A stretch of DNA of 64,000 nt from Oceanobacillus arenosus (lineage in GTDB: Bacteria > Bacillota > Bacilli > Bacillales > Amphibacillaceae). Shown piece after piece: positions 44,887 through 55,546 of this stretch (its first letter is position 1; each line of letters begins with the position of its first letter). The translations under genes were made by a program, and so were the position numbers. Below the pieces are notes generated by a model. The model saw nothing but the letters and a program-made list of their open reading frames with translations. It was not told the DNA's origin and ran no database searches. Where the stretch lies: assembly GCF_003369575.1 (NCBI RefSeq), contig NZ_PIOC01000017.1:430275-494274 (forward strand). The letters run 5' to 3'.

Positions 44887-45663
44887 ATGGATATTTATCA
44901 ACATTTCAGAAAAGAAGAACAGGGCTTTATCGATCAGGTTTTATCATGGAAGGAACAAGTGGAACAAACATTTATTCCAAAATTAACGGATTTCCTCGAC
45001 CCACGCGAGCAGCAGATTATCGAGATGTTAATTGGGACAAGCAGTGGGGAAATAAAGCTCTATCGATTTGGTGGGGCGGTACAGAGTGAACGGAAGCGGA
45101 TAATGATTGCGCCTTACTATGATGTAATTACAGATGAAAGTTTTCAGTTAACATTATTACAGGCAACATATCAAGATAAATTCGTGACATTGGAGCATCG
45201 AGATGTGATGGGCGCTTTTTTATCGTTGGGAATCATTCGTAAAAAACTCGGCGATATTTATGTGAAGGATGGGATTATTCAAATCATCATGACAGATGAC
45301 ATTGCTACCTATGTGATTACGAACCTTACTTCGATTAAGAATGCAACAATCCGATTTGAAGAAAAACCGAGTCAGTCACTTCTAACAAATGCAGCGGACT
45401 GGGTTGAAGCAGATAAGACAATCTCCTCACTAAGACTAGATGCAATTGTGAAAGAAATCTATCATGTGTCAAGAAAAGATGCATCAGACTTTATTTCGAA
45501 GCAATATGTAAAGGTAAATCATCGCATTGTTGAGGACGGAAAGTTTATCATCCAGGCTGGAGACCTTATTTCCGTTCGTGGTAAGGGTAGAAGTAAATTA
45601 GTTACTATAAATGGACAATCGAAAAAAGATAAATGGCGAATTACGACGGCAATGATGAAATAA
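44887..45663 (+). CDS. ylmH: RNA-binding S4-domain protein YlmH
   Basis: A 258-residue protein of the YlmH family with a C-terminal S4 RNA-binding domain (about 182-240, SSLRLDAIVKEIYHVSRKDASDFI). Recent work in B. subtilis links YlmH to ribosome rescue by binding peptidyl-tRNA on split large subunits. The N-terminal part has HFRKEEQGFIDQVLSW. It starts 12 bases after ylmG and precedes divIVA, as usual. Confidence 0.92.
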   Translation: MDIYQHFRKEEQGFIDQVLSWKEQVEQTFIPKLTDFLDPREQQIIEMLIGTSSGEIKLYRFGGAVQSERKRIMIAPYYDVITDESFQLTLLQATYQDKFVTLEHRDVMGAFLSLGIIRKKLGDIYVKDGIIQIIMTDDIATYVITNLTSIKNATIRFEEKPSQSLLTNAADWVEADKTISSLRLDAIVKEIYHVSRKDASDFISKQYVKVNHRIVEDGKFIIQAGDLISVRGKGRSKLVTINGQSKKDKWRITTAMMK

Positions 45664-45700
45664 TTTATCTGGATATGCAGGAATTAGTGGGTTTTTGTCG

Positions 45701-45706
45701 TATAAT
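45701..45706 (+). promoter_or_regulatory. Possible -10 of a divIVA promoter
   Basis: A perfect TATAAT lies 46 bases before the divIVA start; no clear -35 can be matched. divIVA in B. subtilis has its own promoter. Confidence 0.4.
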
Positions 45707-45751
45707 ATTTAGAGCGACATATATAGTTAAATTTTCAGGGAGGTGGCTATC

Positions 45752-46252
45752 GTGCCATTAACACCATTAGATATTCATAACAAAGCATTCGCGAAAAGCT
45801 TACGCGGATATGACCAAGATGAGGTCAATGAATTTTTAGATCAAGTAATTAAAGATTATGAAATGGCAATTCGTGAAAAGAAAGAGTTAAAGGAAAAGGT
45901 TGGCCAACTTGAAGAAAGACTTGGACATTTCACTAACATTGAAGATACGTTGAATAAATCAATTCTCGTAGCACAAGAAACAGCAGAAGAAGTAAAAGGA
46001 AATGCGATGAAAGAATCGAAATTAATTATTAAAGAAGCAGAGAAAAATGCAGACAGAATTATTAATGAAGCACTAAGTAAATCGCGGCGAATTTCCATGG
46101 ATGTGGAAGAATTGAAGAAACAAGCAAAGGTTTTCCGTACGAGATTAAAGATGTTAGTTGAAGCACAATTAGAAATGATTGGAACAGATGATTGGGATCA
46201 ATTATTTGATACGGAGCTTGGCGATGATCTCGATTTAATTGAAAATAAATAG
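45752..46252 (+). CDS. divIVA: Septum site/pole determinant DivIVA
   Basis: Coiled-coil scaffold that recognises curved membranes at poles and septa and recruits MinJ and others. The 166 residues begin MPLTPLDIHNKAFAKSLRGYDQDEVNEFL, the lipid-binding N-terminal domain with its exposed Phe and Arg, followed by two coiled coils (about 30-60 and 72-150) and an acidic tail. I start at GTG 45752; the upstream in-frame GTG at 45743 is part of the GGGAGGTGG ribosome binding site. Confidence 0.95.
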   Translation: MPLTPLDIHNKAFAKSLRGYDQDEVNEFLDQVIKDYEMAIREKKELKEKVGQLEERLGHFTNIEDTLNKSILVAQETAEEVKGNAMKESKLIIKEAEKNADRIINEALSKSRRISMDVEELKKQAKVFRTRLKMLVEAQLEMIGTDDWDQLFDTELGDDLDLIENK

Positions 46253-46319
46253 AAACCCTTGACGAAAGCTTGAATTTTACATATAATTCATACTACAGAA
46301 TTGTAACTTAATAACTATA

Positions 46320-46580
46320 TTATATACGATGACGGAGACAGTATAATGGTAATTGCTGATAAGCGAATCAGGGACTGGTGAAAGCCTGATACAGTGATAC
46401 TTTTAGAAAATCACTCTTGAGTATCCATTAGGAAATGAAGTACTAATGGACGGTATTCCCCGTTACGGATTTCGAGTGAATTTAAAACGCAAGTGGGGCT
46501 TAGTGCCTTCGCTTACTTAAATTTATAAGGGTGGTACCGCGAGTCTTCTCGTCCCTTTTTGGGATTAGAGGGCTTTTTCT
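46320..46580 (+). promoter_or_regulatory. T-box leader of ileS
   Basis: A tRNA-sensing leader. The T-box sequence AAGGGTGGTACCGCG (from 46528) is a clear match. A likely specifier codon ATC (46410-46412), for isoleucine, lies in AGAAAATCACTC on the 3' side of stem I. Uncharged tRNA(Ile) would pair with both sites and prevent formation of the terminator at 46542-46578. Confidence 0.93.
46542..46578 (+). terminator. T-box attenuator terminator
   Basis: AGTCTTCTCGTCCC (46542-46555) pairs, with wobbles, with GGGATTAGAGGGCT (46561-46574), followed by TTTTT. It competes with the antiterminator formed by the T-box. Confidence 0.88.
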
Positions 46581-46630
46581 ATTTTATAAAACAAGATGTG
46601 TAATGAAATCATTCAAGGAGGAACAAACAA

Positions 46631-49387
46631 ATGGAATATAAAGACACATTATTAATGCCAAAGACAGCATTTCCAATGCGAGGAAATTTACCAAATAAAG
46701 AGCCAATTCGTCAACAAGCATGGAGAGACGAACATATTTATGAAAAGGATTTAGAACGTACAAAAGGAAGACCATCGTTTATTTTGCATGACGGCCCTCC
46801 ATATGCAAATGGGGACTTACACATTGGCCATGCTCTTAATAAAATTTTAAAGGATTTTATTACTCGTTATAAATCGATGACAGGCTATCATGCACCATAT
46901 GTCCCTGGCTGGGATACACACGGTTTACCGATTGAAACAGCATTAACGAAGAACAAAAAAGTAAAACGTAAAGAAATGAGTATCGCTGATTTTAGAAAGC
47001 TTTGTGCAGAATATGCACTTGGTCAAGTAAACAATCAACGAGAGCAGTTTAAACAATTAGGTGTTCGTGCGGATTGGGATCATCCTTACATTACATTAAC
47101 GAAGGATTATGAAGCAGCACAAATTCAAGTTTTTGGTGAAATGGCTAAAAAGGGGTATATTTATAAAGGATTAAAACCTGTTTATTGGTCACCTTCATCT
47201 GAATCTGCTTTAGCAGAAGCTGAAATTGAATATCAAGATAAACGTTCTGCATCCATTTATGTTACCTTTGAAGTAACTGATGGTAAGGGTGTACTCGATG
47301 GAGGCGAGAAAGTTGTTATTTGGACAACGACCCCATGGACACTTCCTGCTAACCTAGGAATCAGTATACATCCAGAGTTACAATATGTTGTTACTCAAGT
47401 CAATAATGAAAAATATGTTGTTGCTCAAGCATTATTAGAGACTGTTTCTGAAGAATTGGGCTGGGAGAATCCAGAAGTCGTTAAATCATTTAAAGGTAGA
47501 GAGGCAGATCGCGTAGTCACGAAGCATCCTTTCTATGATCGAGATTCCTTAGTAATGTTAGGGGAGCATGTAACAACAGATGCAGGTACTGGTTGTGTTC
47601 ATACTGCTCCAGGACACGGGGAAGATGACTTTTATGTATGTAAGAAATATGGTATTGACGCGTTCTGTCCAGTCGATGACAAAGGTGTCATGACAGAAGA
47701 AGCACCAGGATTTGAAGGATTATTTTATGAAGATGCAAATAAAGTTGTCACAGAGAAATTAGAAGAGCAAGGTGCATTGTTGAAATTATCGTTTATTACA
47801 CACTCATATCCACATGACTGGCGTACAAAGAAACCAACTATTTTCCGCGCGACTGCACAATGGTTTGCATCGATTAAAGATTTCCGTCATGACATTTTAG
47901 ACGAGATCAAGAAAATTAATTGGTATCCAAACTGGGGTGAAACAAGACTATATAATATGGTTCGTGATCGCGAGGACTGGTGTATTTCCCGTCAACGTGC
48001 ATGGGGCGTTCCAATTCCAGTATTCTATGGTGAAGACGGTACACCAATTATTACGGATGAAACGATTGAACATGTTGTAAACTTATTTGCTGAATTTGGT
48101 TCAAATGTTTGGTTTGAACGTGAAGCAAAAGATTTATTACCTGAAGGATTTACATCCACTCATAGTCCTAATGGAACGTTTACGAAAGAAACAGATATCA
48201 TGGATGTTTGGTTTGATTCTGGTTCTTCTCATCAAGCAGTATTACTTGGACGTGAGGATCACAGACGTCCGGCAGATGTATATTTAGAAGGTAGCGACCA
48301 ATATCGTGGTTGGTTTAACTCATCGATTTCAACTGCTGTTGCAGTGACAGGGAAAGCACCATATAAAAATGTGATTAGCCATGGTTTTGTACTGGATGGT
48401 AACGGAAGGAAAATGAGTAAATCACTTGGAAATGTTATTCTGCCATCGAAAGTTCAAAAACAGCTTGGATCTGATATCTTACGTCTATGGGTATCATCTG
48501 TAGACTATCAAGCCGATGTTCGTATTTCCGATGATATTTTAAAACAAGTTTCTGAATCGTACCGCAAAATTCGGAACACATTCCGCTTCATGCTTGCAAA
48601 CTTGGCTGACTTTGATCCGGCAAAAGATCGCGTCCCAGAGCAGGAATTAGAAGAAGTGGATCGTTACATGCTTCATCGACTACAACAAGTAGTGAGCGAT
48701 GTGCGGGAGAACTATGAGAAATATGAATTCTCACCAATTTTCCATCAGATCCATAATTTCTGTGCTGTTGATTTAAGCTCATTCTATCTGGATTTTGCGA
48801 AAGATATTTTATATATCGAGGCTGCTGATAATAAACGACGCCGTAGTATTCAAACAGGTTATTATGAAATTTTAACTACTTTGGTTAAATTATTAACACC
48901 AATCATTCCACACACAACTGATGAAGTATGGGAATATATTCCTGGTGCCCAAGAATCAAGTGTACAGTTAACAGATATTCCTGAAGCAAGAGAAATTGCT
49001 GATTACGAGAAAATCGAAGCGAAATGGGATCATTTTATGGCAGTTCGTGATGATGTGATGAAAGCATTAGAAGAAGCAAGAAATGAGAAAGTAATTGGAA
49101 AGTCATTAGAGGCTAAATTAACACTAGTGCCGAAAGATGAGCAAACAAAAGAAGTATTACTTTCAATGGAGCATTTACATCAATATCTAATCGTATCAGA
49201 GGCAAATGTTGTTGATGCCGCCGAAAATGCGAAAGAATATAAGCTTGTAGATGTTATTGTTGAAAAACATCCCGCTGAAAAATGCGAACGCTGCTGGGTC
49301 TCAGATGAAACAGTTGGCCATGATCATGATCACCCAGAATTATGTGAACGTTGTGCGACAGTAGTGAAAGAGCATTACACAGCTTAA
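46631..49387 (+). CDS. ileS: Isoleucyl-tRNA synthetase
   Basis: Charges tRNA(Ile) with isoleucine. The 918-residue class I synthetase has the HIGH motif ([14 protein letters not shown], His64-His67 of the motif), an editing domain (about 190-390, with [13 protein letters not shown]), the KMSKS motif (about 594-598), an anticodon-binding domain and a C-terminal zinc finger CERCW..CERC. Length and order are those of the bacterial type found in Bacillus. Expression is set by the T-box in front. ATG follows AAGGAGG. Confidence 0.97.
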   Translation: MEYKDTLLMPKTAFPMRGNLPNKEPIRQQAWRDEHIYEKDLERTKGRPSFILHDGPPYANGDLHIGHALNKILKDFITRYKSMTGYHAPYVPGWDTHGLPIETALTKNKKVKRKEMSIADFRKLCAEYALGQVNNQREQFKQLGVRADWDHPYITLTKDYEAAQIQVFGEMAKKGYIYKGLKPVYWSPSSESALAEAEIEYQDKRSASIYVTFEVTDGKGVLDGGEKVVIWTTTPWTLPANLGISIHPELQYVVTQVNNEKYVVAQALLETVSEELGWENPEVVKSFKGREADRVVTKHPFYDRDSLVMLGEHVTTDAGTGCVHTAPGHGEDDFYVCKKYGIDAFCPVDDKGVMTEEAPGFEGLFYEDANKVVTEKLEEQGALLKLSFITHSYPHDWRTKKPTIFRATAQWFASIKDFRHDILDEIKKINWYPNWGETRLYNMVRDREDWCISRQRAWGVPIPVFYGEDGTPIITDETIEHVVNLFAEFGSNVWFEREAKDLLPEGFTSTHSPNGTFTKETDIMDVWFDSGSSHQAVLLGREDHRRPADVYLEGSDQYRGWFNSSISTAVAVTGKAPYKNVISHGFVLDGNGRKMSKSLGNVILPSKVQKQLGSDILRLWVSSVDYQADVRISDDILKQVSESYRKIRNTFRFMLANLADFDPAKDRVPEQELEEVDRYMLHRLQQVVSDVRENYEKYEFSPIFHQIHNFCAVDLSSFYLDFAKDILYIEAADNKRRRSIQTGYYEILTTLVKLLTPIIPHTTDEVWEYIPGAQESSVQLTDIPEAREIADYEKIEAKWDHFMAVRDDVMKALEEARNEKVIGKSLEAKLTLVPKDEQTKEVLLSMEHLHQYLIVSEANVVDAAENAKEYKLVDVIVEKHPAEKCERCWVSDETVGHDHDHPELCERCATVVKEHYTA

Positions 49388-49393
49388 AAGATG

Positions 49394-49425
49394 AAATACT
49401 CCTCTTAACAGGGGAGTATTTTTAT
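49394..49425 (+). terminator. Terminator after ileS
   Basis: AAATACTCCTC (49394-49404) pairs with GGGGAGTATTT (49411-49421), followed by a short T stretch. Confidence 0.88.
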
Positions 49426-49458
49426 GGCTAAGTACATTTTGATTCGTATGCAAGTATT

Positions 49459-49717
49459 GATATAAAGTGCGAACTAGTGACAATTTGCAAGCAGTTACTA
49501 TTCGTACGAGGGTCTCCAGTATTTTGCTACAATCAACGTCGATAGTCAGTGGTTTTGTCATTCTTTTGTCGCTAGATTCTGCACTACCCCAGCGGAAAAA
49601 ATACACGAAAACTCGTGCGGGAAGAAGAGGCTCACCAGCTCCCCGCGGAAAGCGAAGTGTATTTTTGGAGCAGTGGATCAGGTAGCAAAATATCATCCTA
49701 ACTTAGTCCGCATTTTA
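49459..49717. repeat. R1 repeat element, copy 5 (about 259 bp)
   Basis: Same orientation as copies 1 and 2. Left end GATATAAAGTGCGAACTAG, right end CTTAGTCCGCATTTTA. The right half keeps GTGCGGGAAGAAGAGGCTCA, CCAGCTCCCCGCGGAAAGCG and AGTGTATTTTTGGAGC; the left half carries unrelated sequence. It lies between ileS and lspA, where B. subtilis has ylyA. Confidence 0.85.
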
Positions 49718-49840
49718 ACTAAACATATCATTAACAACTATTACCTAAAAACTAGATTCTGTCAGTAAATCGCTTATAGACTCAATCATGCAATGGAATA
49801 AAAAACTGCAGTAATTGTTGAAATAAATTGTGGTAAAGTA

Positions 49841-49950
49841 TAAGATAAAGTGAAACTTCATTAAGTGGGGAGTTCTTCATCCCCCACTTAATGTTAGTTG
49901 AACAGAATCTGGATTTTACAGCCAGTTAATTCGGGATAAATAGGAATTAG
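49841..49950 (+). repeat. R3 hairpin repeat element, copy 2
   Basis: A perfect 12-bp stem, CATTAAGTGGGG (49859-49870) with CCCCACTTAATG (49882-49893), is followed by TTAGTTGAACAGAATC and ACAGCCAGTTAATTCGGG. It matches copy 1 (7258-7432) in the opposite orientation but lacks the 64-base middle block. It ends about 20 bases before lspA. Confidence 0.85.
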
Positions 49951-49971
49951 GAAAGAATCGGAGGAAAGTAG

Positions 49972-50442
49972 ATGCTTCTATACTACATTATCGCACTCAT
50001 TATCATCGCAATCGATCAGATTAGCAAATGGACAATTGTAAAAACGATGGAGTTTGGAGAATCCATCACCGTGATTGAAGACTTCTTTTATATTACCTCC
50101 CACCGCAATTCTGGTGCCGCATGGGGAATTCTAGAAGGGAAGATGCTGTTTTTCTATATAATAACAGTGATTGTCATAATCGGTGTTGTTTATTACATGC
50201 AAAAGCATGCAAAAAACGATAAACTTCTTGCAGTAGCTTTAAGCTTTATTTTAGGAGGGGCGATTGGTAACTTTATCGACCGTATTTTCCGCCATGAGGT
50301 TGTAGACTTCTTTAATTTCTATATTTTTAATTATAACTTCCCGATATTTAATGTTGCAGATTCAGCATTAACGGTTGGTGTTATTCTAGTGATTATTGCA
50401 ACAATACTTGATGAAAGAAAGAAAGGAAAAACAACGAAATGA
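49972..50442 (+). CDS. lspA: Lipoprotein signal peptidase (signal peptidase II)
   Basis: Aspartic membrane protease that removes signal peptides from diacylated prolipoproteins. The 156 residues form four helices; the conserved IDQISKW (about 13-19), HRNSGAAWG (about 43-51), [10 protein letters not shown] (catalytic Asp, about 96-105) and FNVADSAL (second catalytic Asp, about 122-129) are all present. The stop overlaps the next gene as ATGA. Confidence 0.96.
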   Translation: MLLYYIIALIIIAIDQISKWTIVKTMEFGESITVIEDFFYITSHRNSGAAWGILEGKMLFFYIITVIVIIGVVYYMQKHAKNDKLLAVALSFILGGAIGNFIDRIFRHEVVDFFNFYIFNYNFPIFNVADSALTVGVILVIIATILDERKKGKTTK

Positions 50443-51350
50443 CTTCTTTTCAACATATAGTAACAGAGGAACAAGCAAAGGAACGTATCGATAAACTCTT
50501 ATCGGAATTAAATCCGGAAGAGTCACGCTCACAGGTGCAAACATGGATTGCAAAAGAGCATGTAAAAGTGAATGGTGATATTATCAAGGCGAATTATAAA
50601 GTACAGGCTGGTGACGATGTGGAATGGTCAATTCCAGAGGTCGTTCCACTTGAATTAACTGCGGAAAATATCCCATTATCTATTGTTTACGAAGATAGTG
50701 ATTTATTAGTTGTAAATAAGCCAAGGGGGATGGTTGTTCATCCATCTGCAGGACATCAAGGCGGCACATTAGTAAATGCATTGCTTTACCATTGTAAGGA
50801 TTTATCAGGAATCAATGGGGTTGAGAGACCCGGAATTGTTCACCGAATTGATAAGGATACGAGTGGACTGCTTGTCGTTGCCAAAAACGACTTTACACAC
50901 GTAAATTTATCAGAGCAATTGTCTTTAAAAGAAGTGCACCGAGTGTACGAAGCAATTGTTCATGGAGAAATTCCGCATTCGACAGGGATTATTGATGCGC
51001 CAATTGGGAGGGATCCTAAAGATCGGCAAAAAATGGGAATCGTTAATGATGGCAAGCCTGCAATTACCCATTTTAAAGTGATTAAAAGTTTTCCAGACTA
51101 TACACATATAGAATGTAGGCTGGAGACGGGAAGAACCCATCAAATTCGTGTACACATGAAATATATCGGTTATCCATTAGTAGGAGATCCGAAATATGGT
51201 CCGAGAAAGACAATGGACATTGATGGTCAGGCGTTACATGCAAAGCTATTAGGTTTTACCCATCCACGTACAAAGGAATGGATGGAATTCCAAGTGGAAG
51301 CTCCTGCATACTTTGCAGAAGTACTTGATTATATTGAAAAATTGTATTGA
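50439..51350 (+). CDS. ylyB: RluA/RluD-family pseudouridine synthase (YlyB)
   Basis: Converts uridine to pseudouridine in rRNA. The 303-residue protein has an N-terminal S4 domain (about 14-75), the catalytic motif [15 protein letters not shown] (about 133-147) with the active aspartate, and [13 protein letters not shown] (about 227-239). It starts within the lspA stop. The pyr promoter -35 overlaps its stop codon. Whether its target is that of RluD cannot be said from sequence alone. Confidence 0.92.
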   Translation: MTSFQHIVTEEQAKERIDKLLSELNPEESRSQVQTWIAKEHVKVNGDIIKANYKVQAGDDVEWSIPEVVPLELTAENIPLSIVYEDSDLLVVNKPRGMVVHPSAGHQGGTLVNALLYHCKDLSGINGVERPGIVHRIDKDTSGLLVVAKNDFTHVNLSEQLSLKEVHRVYEAIVHGEIPHSTGIIDAPIGRDPKDRQKMGIVNDGKPAITHFKVIKSFPDYTHIECRLETGRTHQIRVHMKYIGYPLVGDPKYGPRKTMDIDGQALHAKLLGFTHPRTKEWMEFQVEAPAYFAEVLDYIEKLY

Positions 51351-51375
51351 CAGTACTAAAATAGTCTGTAATAAT
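51347..51375 (+). promoter_or_regulatory. Promoter of the pyr operon
   Basis: A perfect TTGACA (51347-51352), 17 bases, and AATAAT (51370-51375) preceded by TG. The -35 overlaps the ylyB stop codon. Confidence 0.8.
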
Positions 51376-51404
51376 GAATACAATTATAAATGACCTTTAA
51401 TCAT

Positions 51405-51470
51405 AGTCCTGTGAGGCTAAAAAGGAACGTATTGAAAACCCCCTTTTTCTCATGGAAAAGGGGGTTTTCT
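51405..51470 (+). promoter_or_regulatory. PyrR attenuator 1, before pyrR
   Basis: AGTCCTGTGAGGCT (51405-51418) matches the consensus of the RNA hairpin loop bound by PyrR. The terminator behind it is a 14-bp stem (GAAAACCCCCTTTT at 51434, AAAAGGGGGTTTTC at 51456). With UMP bound, PyrR holds the leader so that the terminator forms. Confidence 0.92.
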
Positions 51471-51501
51471 CGTTCATATTGTAGAAGGGAAGATGCTCTA
51501 G

Positions 51502-52041
<540 letters not shown>

Positions 52042-52060
52042 ATGATCCAACTTTTAAATA

Positions 52061-52153
52061 AATCCAGAGAGATTTATAAGGTTGTTTTGAAGGAAATCTG
52101 TATATCTTACTACAGGTCTACCTCTTTGCATCCTTATGCAAAGAGGTTTTTTT
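52061..52153 (+). promoter_or_regulatory. PyrR attenuator 2, between pyrR and pyrB
   Basis: AATCCAGAGAGATT (52061-52074) fits the PyrR-binding loop with small deviations. The terminator pairs ACCTCTTTGCAT (52120-52131) with ATGCAAAGAGGT (52136-52147) and ends in TTTTTTT. This is the position of the attenuators around pyrP in B. subtilis; pyrP itself is missing here. Confidence 0.88.
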
Positions 52154-52165
52154 ATTGCTTAGGAA

Positions 52166-52250
52166 ACTATAAAATTGGATGCTGTGGATAACTTAATTAC
52201 CTGGAATAGCCACGTCCAGCTCCAGCACTCAGCGACTAGCTTTAAGCTTT
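52166..52250. repeat. R2 dispersed repeat, copy C (partial)
   Basis: ACTATAAAATTGGATGCTGT..GGATAACTTAATT is identical to the start of copy B at 38765; CACGTCCAGCTCCAGC follows, then it breaks off after about 85 bases. It lies between the second attenuator and pyrB. Confidence 0.8.
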
Positions 52251-52292
52251 TGTTCTATAAATAAATACAATTAATTGAGGGGGGAACAACGA

Positions 52293-53246
52293 ATGCGACA
52301 TTTTATTTCGATAAATCAGCTAACCATAGGAGAGATACATTCGATATTAGATAATGCAGAACAATACAGAAAAAGGGAAAGTAGCATACCGAAGCAATTA
52401 TTTGCTGGCAATCTATTCTTCGAGCCTAGTACAAGGACAAAAATGAGTTTCATTGTTGCAGAGAGAAAGCTAGGGCTAGAGGTATTGGATTTTCATATGG
52501 AGAGCTCGAGCGTATTAAAAGGGGAGTCATTATATGATACGGCGAAGACTTTTGAAGCAATTGGGGCAAACTTCTTAGTTATTCGAGATGCATCGGATAG
52601 TTGGTACGAGGAACTGGAACAGAAACTTGCAATTCCAGTAATTAATGCGGGCGCTGGTAAGGAAGAACACCCAACTCAAACGATGTTAGATTTGCTTACG
52701 ATTTATCAGGAATATGGTAGATTCAGAGGGATAAATGTTGTCATCGTTGGCGACATCAAACATAGCCGTGTAGCTCGTTCTAATGCCATTGCACTTAAGA
52801 AGCTAGGGGTAAAAGTATACTTGTGTGCTGCACCGGAATTCATCGATGAGAAAATAGAATTTCCATATATTACGATGGATCAGGCTGTGGAACTCGCTGA
52901 TGTTGTCATGCTTTTAAGAATTCAGCACGAAAGACATGAAGAAAAATCAGAAACAAATAATTATTTACAGCAATATGGACTAACGAAAAAACGAGAAAAG
53001 AAAATGAAACAGGCTGCAATTATTATGCACCCAGCACCAATTAACCGAGGCATTGAGATTGATTCAGACCTGGTAGAATGCAGTCGTTCCAGAATTTTTA
53101 AACAGATGGAAAATGGTGTCTATATCCGCATGGCGATTATTAAGCATGTATTACAGGAATGGGGGATTATCAATGAAAATACGATTGAAAAACGGGAAAC
53201 GACTTTTAGAAACCAGTGGAATGGAGGCCTGCGAAGTATTAATTAA
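52293..53246 (+). CDS. pyrB: Aspartate carbamoyltransferase, catalytic chain
   Basis: Joins carbamoyl phosphate and aspartate, the first committed step of pyrimidine synthesis. The 317-residue protein has the carbamoyl phosphate motif FEPSTRT (43-49), the HPTQTMLD segment and HPAPINRG (about 248-255). ATG 52293 follows GAGGGGGG; TTG 52275 is upstream of that site. It is about 13 residues longer than the B. subtilis protein, because the frame reads 74 bases into pyrC, adding a tail with no expected role. Confidence 0.95.
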   Translation: MRHFISINQLTIGEIHSILDNAEQYRKRESSIPKQLFAGNLFFEPSTRTKMSFIVAERKLGLEVLDFHMESSSVLKGESLYDTAKTFEAIGANFLVIRDASDSWYEELEQKLAIPVINAGAGKEEHPTQTMLDLLTIYQEYGRFRGINVVIVGDIKHSRVARSNAIALKKLGVKVYLCAAPEFIDEKIEFPYITMDQAVELADVVMLLRIQHERHEEKSETNNYLQQYGLTKKREKKMKQAAIIMHPAPINRGIEIDSDLVECSRSRIFKQMENGVYIRMAIIKHVLQEWGIINENTIEKRETTFRNQWNGGLRSIN

Positions 53247-54459
53247 CAATAATAAAATTGAAAAGATAGACCGCGATTTATCTTTAGTACAAGCGGATGA
53301 GATCATTGATCTCAATGGAAATTTAATTCTACCAGGTTTCATCGATGTGCATATCCATTTACGTGAACCAGGTGGTGAGCATAAAGAAACAATCAAGAGT
53401 GGTACAAAGGCCGCTGCAAGAGGTGGATATACAACGGTATGTGCGATGCCGAATACAAATCCAGTACCAGATAATGCAGCTACCACCCGCGCATTGTTAG
53501 CAAAAATAAACGAAGATGCAGTCGTTCGGGTTCTACCATATGCAGCAATTACAAAGGGATTAAAAGGAAAGGAAAGAACAGATATTAAAAAACTTACTGA
53601 AATGGGGGTATTCGCCTTTACTGATGATGGGGTAGGAATTCAAACAGCAGATTTTATGCTTGAGGCGATGAAAGAAGCGGCAGCATGTGGTGCTTCAATT
53701 GTAGCGCATTGCGAGGATAATTCAATCGTCTACGATGGGGTCGTACATGATGGCAAGGTTAGTAGCCGATTAAAATTACCAGGTATTCCTTCATTAAGTG
53801 AATCGGTACAAATTGCTAGGGATGTGCTACTAGCAGAAGCAACAGGCTGTCATTATCATGTTTGCCATGTAAGTACAAAGGAATCTGTTCGTGTTATTCG
53901 TGATGCAAAGCGGGCAGGAATTAAAGTTACTGCTGAGGTTACGCCACATCATTTATTGATGAATGAAGATTCAATAATGGAAGATGATGCAAATTATAAA
54001 ATGAATCCACCCTTACGAGCAGTCGAGGATCAACAAGCACTACTTGCAGGACTGCTGGATGGAACAATAGATTTCATTGCAACCGATCATGCACCACATG
54101 CTGAAGATGAGAAGGCAAAGGGATTTCTGCATGCACCATTTGGAATTGTCGGCTTGGAAACGGCCTTTCCACTACTCTATACATACCTAGTGAAACAAGA
54201 AAAGATTACATTGCACCAACTTGTGGACTGGTTAGCAATTAAACCGGCAACAGTGTTTAACCTACCATATGGTCGATTAACGGAAAGGGGAATCGCCGAT
54301 TTAACGGTGGTAAATCTAGAAAAAGAAATGGTAATCGATAAAGCGAGTTTTTATTCAAAAGGAAAAAACACACCATTCCATCAATGGGAAGTTACAGGAA
54401 TTCCTGTCTTAACGATCGCAGAAGGAAAAGTAGTCTATAAGGAGGATGTACATGAGTAA
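53173..54459 (+). CDS. pyrC: Dihydroorotase
   Basis: Closes carbamoyl aspartate to dihydroorotate. The 428-residue type I amidohydrolase has the zinc motif DVHIHLREPGG (His60, His62), further metal-binding histidines in VAHCED and HHLLM, and the catalytic ATDHAPH. I start at ATG 53173 after GGGGGAT, aligned with the family; the frame upstream overlaps pyrB. The 3' end overlaps the carA start. Confidence 0.95.
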   Translation: MKIRLKNGKRLLETSGMEACEVLINNNKIEKIDRDLSLVQADEIIDLNGNLILPGFIDVHIHLREPGGEHKETIKSGTKAAARGGYTTVCAMPNTNPVPDNAATTRALLAKINEDAVVRVLPYAAITKGLKGKERTDIKKLTEMGVFAFTDDGVGIQTADFMLEAMKEAAACGASIVAHCEDNSIVYDGVVHDGKVSSRLKLPGIPSLSESVQIARDVLLAEATGCHYHVCHVSTKESVRVIRDAKRAGIKVTAEVTPHHLLMNEDSIMEDDANYKMNPPLRAVEDQQALLAGLLDGTIDFIATDHAPHAEDEKAKGFLHAPFGIVGLETAFPLLYTYLVKQEKITLHQLVDWLAIKPATVFNLPYGRLTERGIADLTVVNLEKEMVIDKASFYSKGKNTPFHQWEVTGIPVLTIAEGKVVYKEDVHE

Positions 54460-55546
54460 ACGACAATTGGTACTTGAGGACGGAACAGTTTTCATTGGTA
54501 AAGGATTTGGTAGTGATCGTTTATCGACAGGAGAAATTGTATTTAATACAGGTATGACTGGTTATCAAGAAGTCATTACAGACCCATCATATTATGGACA
54601 AATATTAACGATGACTTACCCGCTAGTTGGTAATTACGGAATAAATCGTGATGATTTTGAAACAGTAACACCATTTATCCATGGATTTGTTGTAAAAGAA
54701 GTGAGTGAACATCCATCGAATTTTAGAAATGATGAAAGCTTGAGTCATTTTCTAAAAGCGCATGATATTCCTGGTATTTATGGTATAGATACTAGGAAAC
54801 TAACAAAGATTATTCGGAACCATGGATCAATGAGAGCTATGATTGCAGATACTAGTCAATCTGCTGAAAAAATTGTTAGAGAGTTAAAAGAAAAGGAGTT
54901 GCCAACAGACCAAGTTAAAATGACGTCTACCGTTAAACCTTATGTAGTACCTGGAAGAGGCATGCGAATTGTAATGGTTGACTTTGGTGCAAAACATGGC
55001 ATTCTTCGTGAATTAACCAAACGTGACTGTCACGTTACGGTTGTTCCTTATAACTATAGTGCTGAAAGTATTTTACGTTTAAAACCTGATGGCATGTTGC
55101 TTACAAATGGACCAGGAAATCCGAAAGATGTACCGGAAGCAATAGAAATGATTAAACAACTAAATGGAAAGATTCCTATCTTTGGGATATGTCTTGGACA
55201 TCAATTATTAGCACTTGCAAATGGTGCAGATACAGAGAAAATGAAATTTGGACATAGAGGTGCAAACCATCCTGTTAAAGATATTCAAAAAAATAAAACC
55301 TACCTAACGTCACAAAATCATAGTTATGCAGTAAGTAAAGCATCCCTTGAGAATACGGAGTTAGAGCTTACACAAGTGGCGCTAAATGATAGAACGGTAG
55401 AGGGGATTGCACATAAGAAGCATCTTGCATTTTCCGTACAATATCATCCTGAAGCAGCACCTGGCCCTGAAGATTCAAACTATTTATTCGACCAATTCTT
55501 ACAAATGATTAAATCAAAGGAAAATGAGGAGGGAACATATGCCTAA
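54452..55546 (+). CDS. carA: Carbamoyl phosphate synthase, small (glutaminase) subunit
   Basis: Releases ammonia from glutamine for carbamoyl phosphate. The 364-residue protein has the N-terminal [15 protein letters not shown], the class I amidotransferase nucleophile Cys247 in FGICLGHQ and the His-Glu pair in [10 protein letters not shown]. It starts at ATG 54452 after GGAGGATG, inside the pyrC end. Its place in the pyr operon makes it the pyrimidine-specific enzyme (pyrAA in B. subtilis). Confidence 0.95.
   Translation: MSKRQLVLEDGTVFIGKGFGSDRLSTGEIVFNTGMTGYQEVITDPSYYGQILTMTYPLVGNYGINRDDFETVTPFIHGFVVKEVSEHPSNFRNDESLSHFLKAHDIPGIYGIDTRKLTKIIRNHGSMRAMIADTSQSAEKIVRELKEKELPTDQVKMTSTVKPYVVPGRGMRIVMVDFGAKHGILRELTKRDCHVTVVPYNYSAESILRLKPDGMLLTNGPGNPKDVPEAIEMIKQLNGKIPIFGICLGHQLLALANGADTEKMKFGHRGANHPVKDIQKNKTYLTSQNHSYAVSKASLENTELELTQVALNDRTVEGIAHKKHLAFSVQYHPEAAPGPEDSNYLFDQFLQMIKSKENEEGTYA

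Noticed and set aside
49340..49696. Frames on both strands between ileS and lspA that might stand for ylyA
   Set aside because: They run over the ileS terminator and R1 copy 5; no DksA/TraR-like zinc finger or other YlyA feature is visible.
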